Part shown: positions 1-8,020 of the stretch, piece by piece
Layout: each line of letters begins with the position of its first letter
Position numbering within the stretch: the stretch's first letter is position 1
Source of the DNA: Sinorhizobium sojae CCBAU 05684
GTDB lineage: Bacteria > Pseudomonadota > Alphaproteobacteria > Rhizobiales > Rhizobiaceae
Direction: 5' to 3'
Assembly (NCBI RefSeq): GCF_002288525.1
Contig: NZ_CP023068.1
Location: forward strand, 1,550,001-1,614,000
Length of the DNA: 64,000 bases
Program-made: the position numbers and the translations under genes
The notes under the pieces: model-generated
What the model saw: the letters and a program-made list of their open reading frames with translations, nothing else
Database searches by the model: none
Told to the model about the DNA's origin: nothing

Positions 1-521
1 CGTTCGTCAAAGTCTACAAAATCGACCACGAATCCGCCAAGCGGATCCGGATATTGAGCGACAACATCGGCTCGGAACTTGGCATCGAAGTGTGCCTTGA
101 TCTCCGTAAACGGATCATAGAATGGGCGCGCCTTCCGGACCCGGTCCCGGTCCTTCGCCATGTAAGCCAAGGTGGCGGGAATCTGCGGCGTGACGAGAAT
201 ATGGGTTCTCGCGGTATCGGGGTAGCTATCATGATAATGAGAGAACCCTTCCACGATCTCCTTGACGTCGGCCGGCTTAAGAACACCCGACTTGGCCTGA
301 TGGCGGTCGATGACTGAGCCGTGTGGCGCCAGAGGCGCAAAAAAGCGGGCTTCGAGATCTTCGAGACCTTCGAAGATCATGCCTTCGAACGCGGGATTCA
401 CGAGCCAGGCCGGCAGTCGGGCAAGGCCGTCCCAGATCTGGTATTCAAAACCATTCTGGGCGATCACGCCACCCATACCTCTGTAATCGGTCAGCGTTGG
501 CGCTGGCTGCTTGTCGGTCAT
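1..521 (-). CDS. Probable CBASS effector, Cap4-like nuclease (N-terminal part only)
   Basis: I translated the minus strand by hand from an ATG at 521-519. It gives 173 codons with no stop up to the window edge, so the gene is cut. The start overlaps the stop of the JAB gene in an ATGA junction, so it is the fourth gene of the CBASS operon. Early residues read NGFEYQIWDGLARL. An acidic stretch (FEGLEDLEARF) is followed by RHQAKSG. This E...D...QxK spacing resembles the PD-(D/E)xK nuclease domain (DUF4297) of Cap4 effectors. Cap4 also carries a C-terminal SAVED domain that senses the cyclic oligonucleotide; here that part would lie outside the window. Operon position and motif agree. The assignment to Cap4, rather than another restriction-type effector, is inference. 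Confidence 0.7.
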   Translation of the reverse strand, partial: MTDKQPAPTLTDYRGMGGVIAQNGFEYQIWDGLARLPAWLVNPAFEGMIFEGLEDLEARFFAPLAPHGSVIDRHQAKSGVLKPADVKEIVEGFSHYHDSYPDTARTHILVTPQIPATLAYMAKDRDRVRKARPFYDPFTEIKAHFDAKFRADVVAQYPDPLGGFVVDFVDFDE

Positions 522-997
522 GCGTCCAATTCCAATTTTACGTTTTGCTCGAAGCCGCGTGGATCAAAGAGCCAAGCGCCCGCCTCGAATTTGTCGGCGC
601 GCAGGCGAACGATCATCAGCACTGCGAAGCTGCCCTTGAAATCCGGATCCCTGACCAGATCCCGCATGCTCTGGACGTCGACCCCACTAGGGCGGACTTC
701 GAAGCTGGGATGGCTGTGCCACTCGCCGATATAGTTGTAGCGGCGATACTGGTGATGAGTCCGGTCGAAGAATCGCGTTGCATCGCGTACGGCCTGAAGA
801 ATGTCGACCAGGAACCGGCTGAAAGTGCCGGGCCGAGCCTGAAGCGTCATTGTGGATACGCGGAAGTGCGAGGGCTCAACCTGTTCGCCGAACAGCTGGC
901 CCCCGATTTCCTTGTCGCCGGCACGCTTGAGGGCAGTCGTCAGAGTTGCCAGTTCACTGGGTGAAAGCTTTAAGAGCATCCAGCAATTCTCCGGCAA
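518..997 (-). CDS. cap3: Cap3: JAB/JAMM isopeptidase of type II CBASS
   Basis: This is a 159-residue JAB/MPN-family metalloprotease. The JAMM motif is visible: Glu in GGQLFGE (about residue 38), then H94-S-H96-P and D107. In type II CBASS, Cap3 removes the CD-NTase from proteins to which Cap2 has conjugated it, and so opposes priming of the system. The gene overlaps the 3' end of the E2-E1 gene by 44 bases and ends in an ATGA overlap with the effector start, so the operon looks translationally coupled. An alternative internal Met at residue 7 would still overlap cap2. Confidence 0.9.
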   Translation of the reverse strand: MPENCWMLLKLSPSELATLTTALKRAGDKEIGGQLFGEQVEPSHFRVSTMTLQARPGTFSRFLVDILQAVRDATRFFDRTHHQYRRYNYIGEWHSHPSFEVRPSGVDVQSMRDLVRDPDFKGSFAVLMIVRLRADKFEAGAWLFDPRGFEQNVKLELDA

Positions 998-2642
998 TCT
1001 CGATTACAAATTTCTGGGCCTCGGCATCCTCGGTATTGCTATTCCACTCTGACGGACCGCCGACATCGAGCGCGATCACATGGCCGTGCATGTCAAAGGC
1101 CCATTCCTTCCGGAAGCCAATCAGCAACCACCGGAAATCGTCAAGCTTGTCGTCAAGGATGTCGAGCACAACGCGGGCGGCATGTGAGGCGGCCATGCTG
1201 ATCGCCGCATCATCCGCTACGATGATCTCGCCGTTGTGGCTGATTGCCTCATAAGCCCTATCGCCGGCCGAAAGCGGCACGACGCGCCCTTTTTCATCTG
1301 TCCAGTTCAGGAGGGCCTCTCGGCCGAGGGTATAAGCGGCATTTCGCTTCGGTACGGACGGCGCAACCAAGGCCCCGATTCCGCCTTCGAACACTTCCAC
1401 AGAAACGAATGGCTTCTGGTTTTCGAAAGCCAGGGCACCAAGCAGCATCGAAGTCGCAGGATCGCCGGCGGCATCCACGATGATGTCGCAGGCCGTGATC
1501 AGATCGAAATGAGCCGCGTTGGTGCTAGCTGATTTCTGCCAGTTCAGGTTCTGGTCAACGGTCATGATATTTGCGCCCGGGACGATATGCAGAAGCCGGC
1601 GCTTTAGCCCATGGACCTTGTGATATCCGACGTCCCGCCAGTCGAGAACATGGCGCTCCAGATTGCCCGGCAGGAACACGTCGCCATCGAAGATGCGCAG
1701 GGTGTCGATCCCGCTACGCAACAGCATTTCCGCAACTTTCGAGCCCACCGAACCGGCCCCGACAATGGCAACCTTTTTGCCTTGTGAAGACGGTGCACGA
1801 CCGGAGCGCAGACCCGTTTCGGGAGGCAGGATATAGACCTTGCGGTGATAGGCATTATCCGAAAGCACATGGAAGACGTTGATGCCATCATCTTCGATGA
1901 ACACAGTTACGAAGTGCACTTCGCCTTCCACGGGCGAACTCTCCCAGAGAGTGGATGTGAAGGCGGTTCGCTCTAAAGGAAGACCATCGGGCACTTTCCC
2001 ACTTACCAGAGCTACGGGCACGGGAAACCGCCAAGTGTCCAGATCCACCGATGGTGGCCGCTGAACACCCTCACGGTCAATGGAGTCGCTGAGAAAGATG
2101 GGCCAAACTTTGTCCGAGGCCGACCACCGCAGTGCGTGAACGTCTTGAATGTCGCCCTTCAAGAGCCGTTCAAGGCATTCATGCCCGATGAAGACCGGTG
2201 ACTCGCCCCAGTTATATTTCTGGATCTCACCTACATTATGAGCCGAGGTAACCTTGCCCTTCTCCCCGTCTCCCAAAGGGTTCTCGAGGTTGAGCAAGCC
2301 AAAGGCACTACGCAGAACATCTGCCCCGCTAGCGCGGGACGTCCAGTTATCGGGGCGCAGTTCGAGACAAAACGCACCGCCTTTGCCGTACTGGTGATAG
2401 GACCATTTCGCTTCAGGGTCCTGCGGCTCCACCCAGGCGGGCACGAGCGGAAAGTTGTCCGGATAAACGAGACGGACGGGATAGGTGGCGCCGTGCGCGA
2501 CGATCGAACCGGCAGCCGCAAACTTGTAATCGTGTATCTCCCAGCGATCGAAAACGAACCACTCGTTTTCGATCGCCAGGTTCTCTACCGCTTCTTTTTC
2601 CCGAGCAACGCGGACGGTGTTGTTAAGCCACCAGATGCTCAT
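954..2642 (-). CDS. cap2: Cap2: E2-E1 fusion ligase of type II CBASS
   Basis: This 562-residue protein has an N-terminal E2-like half and a C-terminal ThiF/E1-like adenylation half. In the E2 half, C92 in the context HQYGKGGAFC is the likely thioester cysteine. In the E1 half the nucleotide-binding loop is G295-A-G297-S-V-G300, followed by a D-rich strand (RIFDGD) that is usual in E1 enzymes. Cap2 activates the C-terminus of the CD-NTase and attaches it to target proteins, which raises its activity during phage infection. The start ATG overlaps the CD-NTase stop (ATGA). An oddity is that only three cysteines occur (92, 156, 385), with none in the last 175 residues, where an E1 catalytic cysteine would be expected. 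Confidence 0.9.
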   Translation of the reverse strand: MSIWWLNNTVRVAREKEAVENLAIENEWFVFDRWEIHDYKFAAAGSIVAHGATYPVRLVYPDNFPLVPAWVEPQDPEAKWSYHQYGKGGAFCLELRPDNWTSRASGADVLRSAFGLLNLENPLGDGEKGKVTSAHNVGEIQKYNWGESPVFIGHECLERLLKGDIQDVHALRWSASDKVWPIFLSDSIDREGVQRPPSVDLDTWRFPVPVALVSGKVPDGLPLERTAFTSTLWESSPVEGEVHFVTVFIEDDGINVFHVLSDNAYHRKVYILPPETGLRSGRAPSSQGKKVAIVGAGSVGSKVAEMLLRSGIDTLRIFDGDVFLPGNLERHVLDWRDVGYHKVHGLKRRLLHIVPGANIMTVDQNLNWQKSASTNAAHFDLITACDIIVDAAGDPATSMLLGALAFENQKPFVSVEVFEGGIGALVAPSVPKRNAAYTLGREALLNWTDEKGRVVPLSAGDRAYEAISHNGEIIVADDAAISMAASHAARVVLDILDDKLDDFRWLLIGFRKEWAFDMHGHVIALDVGGPSEWNSNTEDAEAQKFVIEIAGELLDALKAFTQ

Positions 2643-3700
2643 GCAAATCCGCGCGGCTTGGTCGGTGCGGCCATGGCATCCGGAAATACATATGACGATG
2701 TGCCTGCCGTAGCAGCCGCTTTCTCAAGAAGGCTGCTTGCCTTGGCAACTTTCTCCGTTTCGGTCGCCGGGAACCGGCTGCCGAACACCTTGCGCCAGTA
2801 CCAGGTCGCGTCGTCCATGTTGTCGGTCGACTGGGCCTTCCGCGCGTAGTCGGCATAGGTTTTCACCTTGGCTATAAAGGCCTTCCACTGCGTGATCGAC
2901 ACCTTCGCAAGGATATCGCTGCCGGCGACAGAAGGGTCATATATGATGGGCTTGATATCCATCTCCGCCTGGAAAGCATAAGCCTTGTGGATGTTCTCGA
3001 GCATCTGGGCGAAGGCCTCACCGTAGTGGGTTTCGTTCTGCGGCGCATGGAGCGCGGTCAGGACCTCGAGCACGAACCCCTTAGGCCGCTTGCCTGAGTT
3101 GTTTTGGCGGCGCCACCACTTGAAGAGCTTGACCAGCGGCTTGAGACGTCCGCCGAAATCGCTGTTGCGGTCGCGGCTCCAGGTGATGTGGCCCGGCGGG
3201 TCGGTCAGCTTCCATTCGCCCGATTCACGATCGGGGATCTTGTATTGCTCCCCCCATTCGATCACCGGCACGACATCCATTTCGGCAAGGGACGTGATCA
3301 GCTTGATCGACCGCTTGTTGATGCGTTCGACCACGTAGCCGTCACCTCCGTCCTCGAGAGCGGCGCACAGATCGTTCAGGACGTCGTCCGGCTCGTCATC
3401 TTCCGTGTAGTTGGTCACGATGATGATATCGACGTCAGGACGCACGACGCCGTCGGCATCCGTCTTGGGTCGGATGGACGTGTTGCGCGCATAACTTCCA
3501 GAGAGGAAGTCTCCCTCGATCTTTGCCTTAAAGTCGTCGTGCGCCTTAAGATGGTTACGGACGCCCGTATGGGCTTTTGATGAATTGCTTACAGTGGTGG
3601 GGCTGGGTTCGATATCTTGCAGAAACTCGAGAAAACGTGCGTTCGGGACCATATATACCTCTGGAAGTGCGGGCGAGTCCGATGGCCCTTTCGCAGCCAA
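2639..3700 (-). CDS. CD-NTase (cGAS/DncV-like nucleotidyltransferase) of type II CBASS
   Basis: This 353-residue SMODS-type nucleotidyltransferase makes a cyclic di- or trinucleotide alarm signal that activates the downstream effector. Visible motifs are G68-S69-Y70, the metal-binding pair D89-V-D91, and a third acid at about D142 (EMDVVPVIE). The frame opens at a TTG (3700) with AAGG upstream. An ATG at 3652 has a better ribosome-binding site (AGAGG five bases ahead) and would give 337 residues, so it may be the true start. The C-terminus ends in RGFA, the end that Cap2 would conjugate. The gene leads the operon CD-NTase-cap2-cap3-effector. The clade and nucleotide product cannot be told from sequence alone. 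Confidence 0.9.
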   Translation of the reverse strand: MAAKGPSDSPALPEVYMVPNARFLEFLQDIEPSPTTVSNSSKAHTGVRNHLKAHDDFKAKIEGDFLSGSYARNTSIRPKTDADGVVRPDVDIIIVTNYTEDDEPDDVLNDLCAALEDGGDGYVVERINKRSIKLITSLAEMDVVPVIEWGEQYKIPDRESGEWKLTDPPGHITWSRDRNSDFGGRLKPLVKLFKWWRRQNNSGKRPKGFVLEVLTALHAPQNETHYGEAFAQMLENIHKAYAFQAEMDIKPIIYDPSVAGSDILAKVSITQWKAFIAKVKTYADYARKAQSTDNMDDATWYWRKVFGSRFPATETEKVAKASSLLEKAAATAGTSSYVFPDAMAAPTKPRGFA

Positions 3701-4071
3701 TTAACCCTTCGCTACAACATAGGAATTCCGCGCGCGAAATTCCAACCCAGCGTTGCGAAATTCAATGCCAATATTTCGTCGCATCCCTCAGCGTGTCGAG
3801 AATGCTCGCCGTATGTGCAACGAATGACCAGCAATCACAACCAGCCATGAAGGCCCGGGCATCATCTTGCCGGGCTCTTTGCCTTTCCGGGACGTCCCCG
3901 GCAACCTGTTCCGACCGGGTTCGACCCGTGCCGCACTAGGGCTGGGAGGGCCCCCTCGTGGCCCCTCCCCTCGCGCTCTCCTCCCGCCCCTTCAAGTTCA
4001 CGCCTGCAGCTGGTAATCACCCCGACCGTGCTGCTAGAGAAGAGCCGTGTGGGACGACTGAGGTTTACGGC
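3701..4071. other. Divergent intergenic region between CBASS and HNH genes
   Basis: This 371-base gap must hold the promoters of both the leftward CBASS operon and the rightward HNH gene. A GC stem (GCCCGG at 3853-3858 with CCGGGC at 3870-3875) is followed by TCTTT. It lies in the leader of the HNH gene and could be a weak hairpin or attenuator. No coding frame here looks real. Confidence 0.5.
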
Positions 4072-5007
4072 ATGCGCGTAGCCGATATGATGAAACCCGG
4101 CGGCCGGGTGTTTCTTAAAAGCGAATGGGGCCAGATCAGTGACGAATGGCCCTGTGTTTCTTTCACAAAGCGGTCTGTTGGAGACCGGCTGAGGCGCGAG
4201 TTCGTAGCCGGCCGCGACGTGCTGATCTACGTCGGTACGACAGATCCCGAGACGACACGGTTGCCGGAGCATCGCAGTCGCTTAATCTCGGCCGTAACCA
4301 TTGAACCGAACCAGGTTCTCGAAACGCGTAAAATCGTGCCTGTGGACGTGTGGGCGAAATCGAATGCTCAATGGGGCGATCGATGGCCCTATTCGATGGC
4401 TGTCATCTCCGCCGCCAACATCGTCGGACCGCCCTTTCCGGCCGCCCACGATGTTATCCCCGCCGCTTACCGATCGTTTTCCGAAATCGCCAACCGCGGC
4501 GGTGTCGTGGAAGCGCTGGAAAGCGAGCGAGAGGCTGTCATGTCTCTCAACATTGAGCCGATTTCACTGGACCTTCGTGAGGACGTGCGGGCCTACTTCG
4601 AATTGCGCAGCAGTTTATCTTCGGAACGTGATTCCTTGGTGAAGAAAAACGTCAACCGAATGGCGCGGTTGATTGTCGATCGGGTGGAGCGCGGTGGTGA
4701 CATCGGCGTGAAGACCAATCCGATTCGGTATGCGCCCAACCTCTCGGACCTGTATGTGCTCCTGATGCGGAAATGGACCGATCAGCGGGGCCGCTGTTCT
4801 CTTTGCGGCGGACAGCTCGCCACGGGCAATGGAAGCAGCATGCTGCAGCCGTCAGCCGACCGTATCGACAGCGCCAACGGCGCCTACGACGACGAGAATC
4901 TCTGGATCACGCACCTCGCCTGCAATCTGGCAAAAAACAAGTACGGCACGAACGATTTCGAGCAATGGCTCGCGGTCATCCGTGGCGTCGATTTAGATCA
5001 GGAATAA
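4072..5007 (+). CDS. PUA/EVE-like plus HNH (endonuclease VII-like) protein, possible modified-DNA nuclease
   Basis: The protein is 311 residues from an ATG at 4072, which has GAGG eight bases upstream. An earlier in-frame GTG at 3958 would add 38 low-quality residues. The N-terminal ~100 residues (GGRVFLKSEW, LIYVGTTDPETTRLPEHRSR) resemble a PUA-like fold such as EVE or ASCH, domains that often read modified bases. The C-terminal domain has C242-x2-C245, then DRID at 263-266, N276, and H281-L-A-C-N-L-A-K. This resembles the HNH/endonuclease VII type. The combination and its place beside CBASS suggest a modification-dependent restriction enzyme. That role is inference; no close family was recognised. 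Confidence 0.6.
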   Translation: MRVADMMKPGGRVFLKSEWGQISDEWPCVSFTKRSVGDRLRREFVAGRDVLIYVGTTDPETTRLPEHRSRLISAVTIEPNQVLETRKIVPVDVWAKSNAQWGDRWPYSMAVISAANIVGPPFPAAHDVIPAAYRSFSEIANRGGVVEALESEREAVMSLNIEPISLDLREDVRAYFELRSSLSSERDSLVKKNVNRMARLIVDRVERGGDIGVKTNPIRYAPNLSDLYVLLMRKWTDQRGRCSLCGGQLATGNGSSMLQPSADRIDSANGAYDDENLWITHLACNLAKNKYGTNDFEQWLAVIRGVDLDQE

Positions 5008-5025
5008 TAATTTCCCTAGATTTCC

Positions 5026-5530
5026 ATGACCGAGCAAGAATGCGCCGCGCGGGTGCGCGAAATCCTGACCGCCATCAAGACGCTGGCCGCGGGATACTAT
5101 CGCTTGACGGGAACCCCCTCGGGCTCACCGGCGAAGTGGCAGAAGCGATTGCAGCCGACGTTCTCGGGCTCGAGCTGGCTCCTCCGCGCACGGCAGGCTA
5201 CGATGCGATCCGTCGTACCACCGACGGAAGCGAGGAGCGTATCCAGGTCAAGGGACGCGCGTTCGGCCCGGATGCGAACCCAGGGCAGCGGCTCGGATGG
5301 ATCAAGCAGCGGCCGCGTGCGACACGGTGCTACTGATGTTACTCGACAACGCCACATTGGATCTCCGCGAGATGTGGACAGCCCCGTATGCGGCCGTCAC
5401 GGAGCGACTTGCAAAACCGGGATCTAAAGTCCGTGAGCGCGGCTCGCTGAGTGTGCCAGAGTTCAAGCGTCTTGCCGTCAAGATGGCCAACCAACTGAGG
5501 TCGGCTTTCTCGGCCTGTATCGCCCTATAA
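5026..5530 (+). pseudogene. DUF6998-like gene broken by two single-base deletions
   Basis: The start (MTEQECAARV...) is in frame 1. Family-like sequence continues in frame 3 (GEVAEAIAADVLGLELAPP, then RIQVKGRAFGPD) and ends in frame 2 (DTVLLMLLDNATLDLREMW to the stop at 5530). Each shift is explained by the loss of one base, near 5110 (around the run ACCCCCTC) and near 5305. Joined together, the three pieces resemble a protein of about 165 residues of the DUF6998 family. I know this family only as a conserved protein of unknown function often found in accessory regions. The gene follows the HNH gene by 18 bases, so both may once have formed an operon. Confidence 0.75.
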
Positions 5531-5630
5531 ATTCCCTCCTCGATGAGAGCTGCAATGGGGAATTGCTGCTTGCTGTTTCGCGGTGGCTCGTCCGTGGTAA
5601 TCCCCTCTATAGCCGCGGCGAAAGGCAATC

Positions 5631-5930
5631 CTATTGAAGAATGCGTTGCGCGGCCCAGCGCTCGTGAAATGCGTGGTCAGCCCCTGAAGGTCGGGCGGTA
5701 TCGATGCGTATGATGCTCAGTTCGCGGGACGGCGTGCGAACGCCGCGGGGGGCGTCCTGGAGGACGAGGTCCTCGAGATGGACGAGTTCGCCGCCGATCC
5801 ACTGCGAGGCGCAGGCGTCGGCAAAGTGCATGCGCGCGATCCAACCCTCGCCGACCGGCGAGCGGGCAATGCGCTCGTCGAGTCGCGCCTGCGCTGTGCC
5901 GATGTGGCAGGGCATCGGCCAGTAGAGCAC
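5631..5930 (-). pseudogene. Remnant of a DUF1612/helix-turn-helix protein
   Basis: A 99-codon frame reads LYWPMPCHIGTAQARLDERI and then VGEGWIARMHFADACASQW. I recognise this as the conserved N-terminal third of the DUF1612 plus HTH family that is common on rhizobial plasmids. An in-frame stop lies just upstream of the opening GTG, and the frame ends early at 5631 in unrelated residues, so both ends are missing. Complete members are several times longer. It is probably debris from an older insertion. Confidence 0.55.
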
Positions 5931-6155
5931 CGGACCCGAATTTACAGAACCTTAACCATATGAATTAACCGCGACAAATCTCACAAACGGAAGCTAACTG
6001 CGGTCATTTTTCCGTCATCCGGACGCCGCTTTCCGCGCGATATCATTATCGATAGGGATCAAGTATCGATAGTTAGCCATCTCGGCATGATTTCTTGCTA
6101 TCTGCGGGTCGAACGACTATCTTGAAGGCGTAATTTCCAGCAGGAGCGCCGAACG
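5931..6155. other. AT-richer leader region of vapBC
   Basis: No gene is seen here. The base composition is visibly richer in A and T than the surroundings. The region should hold the promoter of the vapB-vapC-integrase operon, and it contains the paired palindromes listed separately. Confidence 0.5.
6047..6072. promoter_or_regulatory. Candidate VapB operator: two TATCGATA palindromes
   Basis: The palindrome TATCGATA (each followed by G) occurs at 6047-6054 and 6064-6071. The centres are 17 bases apart, about 100 bases upstream of vapB. Paired palindromes are the usual layout for autoregulation by a VapB-VapC complex. Binding is not shown. Confidence 0.45.
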
Positions 6156-6413
6156 ATGTCCGAGCCGCAACTCTCCATTCGCAGCGCCAGGGCGAAGGAA
6201 CTGGCGCATGCACTGGCGCGCCGCACCGGCCTGCCAATGAACAAGCTCGTCGAACGGGCGCTCGAGCACTACGACAGCGAGCTCAGGCAACAAAAGAACC
6301 GCCACCCGATCGATGCGGTCTGGGAGCTCGCCGCCGAAGGCCGGCACGGCGTGCCGGCCGACGCGACCTCCGCCCATGACGATCTTTACGACGAGCATGG
6401 CCTGCCCAAATGA
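6156..6413 (+). CDS. vapB: VapB-family antitoxin
   Basis: This 85-residue protein starts at an ATG preceded by CAGGAG. Residues 1-45 (LSIRSARAKELAHALARRTG, then LPMNKLVERAL) match the short DNA-binding antitoxin type found with PIN-domain toxins (the transcription-factor-like VapB group). The acidic C-terminal half (about 55-80) would wrap the toxin. The stop overlaps the toxin start in an ATGA junction, the classic toxin-antitoxin arrangement. It likely represses its own promoter with VapC. Confidence 0.85.
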   Translation: MSEPQLSIRSARAKELAHALARRTGLPMNKLVERALEHYDSELRQQKNRHPIDAVWELAAEGRHGVPADATSAHDDLYDEHGLPK

Positions 6414-6829
6414 TCGCCGTCGATACCTCCGCCATTCTCACGGTCGTACTCGACGAGCCGGAAGCCGAAAGCTTCAAGGCGGTTTTGCGCCAGGAGGCCC
6501 TGCTGATCGGTTGGCCGACCCTGTTCGAAAGCCGGATCGTGCTTGCGGCGAAGGGGTTTTCCAACGCCGGCGACATCGTTGCCCGGCTGACCGAGGCGCC
6601 GAACGTCACGACTGTCACCTTCGACGGCAAGCACTACGCGGCGGCCGAGCAAGGTTATGACCGCTATGGCAAGGGCCGGCATCCGGCGGCGCTCAACATG
6701 GGCGACTGCTATTCCTATGCGGTCGCCGCAATCGCCAAGGCGCCGCTCTTGTTCAAGGGCAACGATTTTGCCAGGACCAATCTGAAGTCTCATCCGGCGT
6801 CAGCGGTACCCGAGCGTGAAAATCGATGA
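6410..6829 (+). CDS. vapC: VapC-family PIN-domain toxin ribonuclease
   Basis: This 139-residue PIN-domain protein shows the conserved first acid in MIAVDTSAI, a second acid in LFESRIVL, and the third/fourth region NMGDCYSYAVAAI followed by PLLFKGNDF. VapC toxins cleave tRNA or rRNA when freed from VapB. Length and motifs fit an intact toxin. The gene is coupled at its start to vapB and at its end to the recombinase gene (ATGA overlap at 6826-6829), an unusual third partner. Confidence 0.88.
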   Translation: MIAVDTSAILTVVLDEPEAESFKAVLRQEALLIGWPTLFESRIVLAAKGFSNAGDIVARLTEAPNVTTVTFDGKHYAAAEQGYDRYGKGRHPAALNMGDCYSYAVAAIAKAPLLFKGNDFARTNLKSHPASAVPERENR

Positions 6830-8001
6830 GTGAGGGTGTCAGATCAGCGGCGCCCGATAGCCAGGCGGTCCTTCGCCGCGCCGAAGAGCTCGACGCGCTC
6901 GACGCCATCCTGCCTTTCGACCGTCGAGACCAGTTGGCTGAACTACTGACCGACGACGACGTCGCGACGCTCAAGCATCTGGCCGGCGAAGGCATGGGCG
7001 AAAACACGCTGCGGGCACTTGCCTCCGATCTCGGCTACCTCGAGGCCTGGTGCCGCCTCGCCACCGGTGGCCCCCTCCCCTGGCCGGCGCCGGAAGCGCT
7101 GCTCCTGAAATTCGTCGCCCATCACCTCTGGGATCCGGTCCAGCGTGCCGAGGACGCGGCCCACGGTATGCCGGCCGACGTCGAGGCGGGACTGCGCGCC
7201 GAACGCCTGCTCCGGTCCCCCGGACCGCACGCGCCGGGCACGGTCCAACGACGGTTGACCTCCTGGTCGATCCTGACGCGCTGGCGCGGAATGACCGGCG
7301 CCTTCGCCGCACCGTCGCTCAAATCCGCCCTGCGCCTCGCGGTGCGCGCCAGCGCCCGGCCGCGCCAGCGCAAGAGCAAGAAGGCGGTGACTTTCGACGT
7401 GCTGGCAAAGCTGTTGCAGGCCTGTGCTGGCGATCGGCTGGTTGACCTCCGCGATCACGCGCTGCTCCTGACCGCCTTTGCCTCCGGCGGCCGCCGCCGC
7501 TCGGAGGTGGCGGCGTTGCGCGTCGAAGATCTCACCGACGAGGAGCCGGTGCGCGCCAATCCCGCCGACGAAAACTCCCCTCCCCTGCCCTGCCTGTCGA
7601 TCCGCCTCGGCCGCACCAAGACGACGACAAGCGACGACGACGAACATGTGCTGTTGATCGGCCGGCCGGTGACCGCCTTGAAGCGCTGGCTGGCGGAAGC
7701 CGGGATCAAGGAGGGCCCGGTATTCCGACGCATCGACCAATGGGGCAACATCGATCGGCGGCCGCTGACGCCGCAGTCCGTCAACCTGATGCTGAAGGCC
7801 CGTGCCAATCAGGCCGGCCTCGACCCGGCGTTGTTTTCCGCGCATGGGCTGCGCTCCGGCTATCTGACCGAGGCGGCGAACCGCGGCATTCCGTTGCCCG
7901 AAGCGATGCAGCAGTCGCTGCACAAATCGGTGACCCAGGCGGCGAGCTATTACAACAACGCCGAGCGCAAGCTGGGCCGCGCAGCTCGGTTGATCATCTG
8001 A
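6826..8001 (+). CDS. Tyrosine recombinase / phage-type integrase
   Basis: The protein has 391 residues. The catalytic set of tyrosine recombinases is visible: Arg at 223-225 (GGRRRSEV), Lys at about 265 (GRTKT), H340-G-L-R343, His at about 366, and the nucleophile Tyr at 375 or 376 (ASYYNN). An N-terminal SAM-like core-binding domain spans roughly residues 35-175. The start overlaps the vapC stop, so it is the third gene of the vapBC operon. It appears complete and could mobilise a cassette. No tRNA or duplicated att site was found in the window, so its target is unknown. Confidence 0.9.
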   Translation: MSEGVRSAAPDSQAVLRRAEELDALDAILPFDRRDQLAELLTDDDVATLKHLAGEGMGENTLRALASDLGYLEAWCRLATGGPLPWPAPEALLLKFVAHHLWDPVQRAEDAAHGMPADVEAGLRAERLLRSPGPHAPGTVQRRLTSWSILTRWRGMTGAFAAPSLKSALRLAVRASARPRQRKSKKAVTFDVLAKLLQACAGDRLVDLRDHALLLTAFASGGRRRSEVAALRVEDLTDEEPVRANPADENSPPLPCLSIRLGRTKTTTSDDDEHVLLIGRPVTALKRWLAEAGIKEGPVFRRIDQWGNIDRRPLTPQSVNLMLKARANQAGLDPALFSAHGLRSGYLTEAANRGIPLPEAMQQSLHKSVTQAASYYNNAERKLGRAARLII

Positions 8002-8020
8002 CCGAGCGAGTGGCCCTCGT

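Noticed and set aside
3911..3940. GGGTTCGACCC, resembling a tRNA T-arm and a possible att remnant
   Set aside because: Stem and loop lengths do not fit a T-arm, no acceptor end follows, and no second copy was noticed near the integrase.
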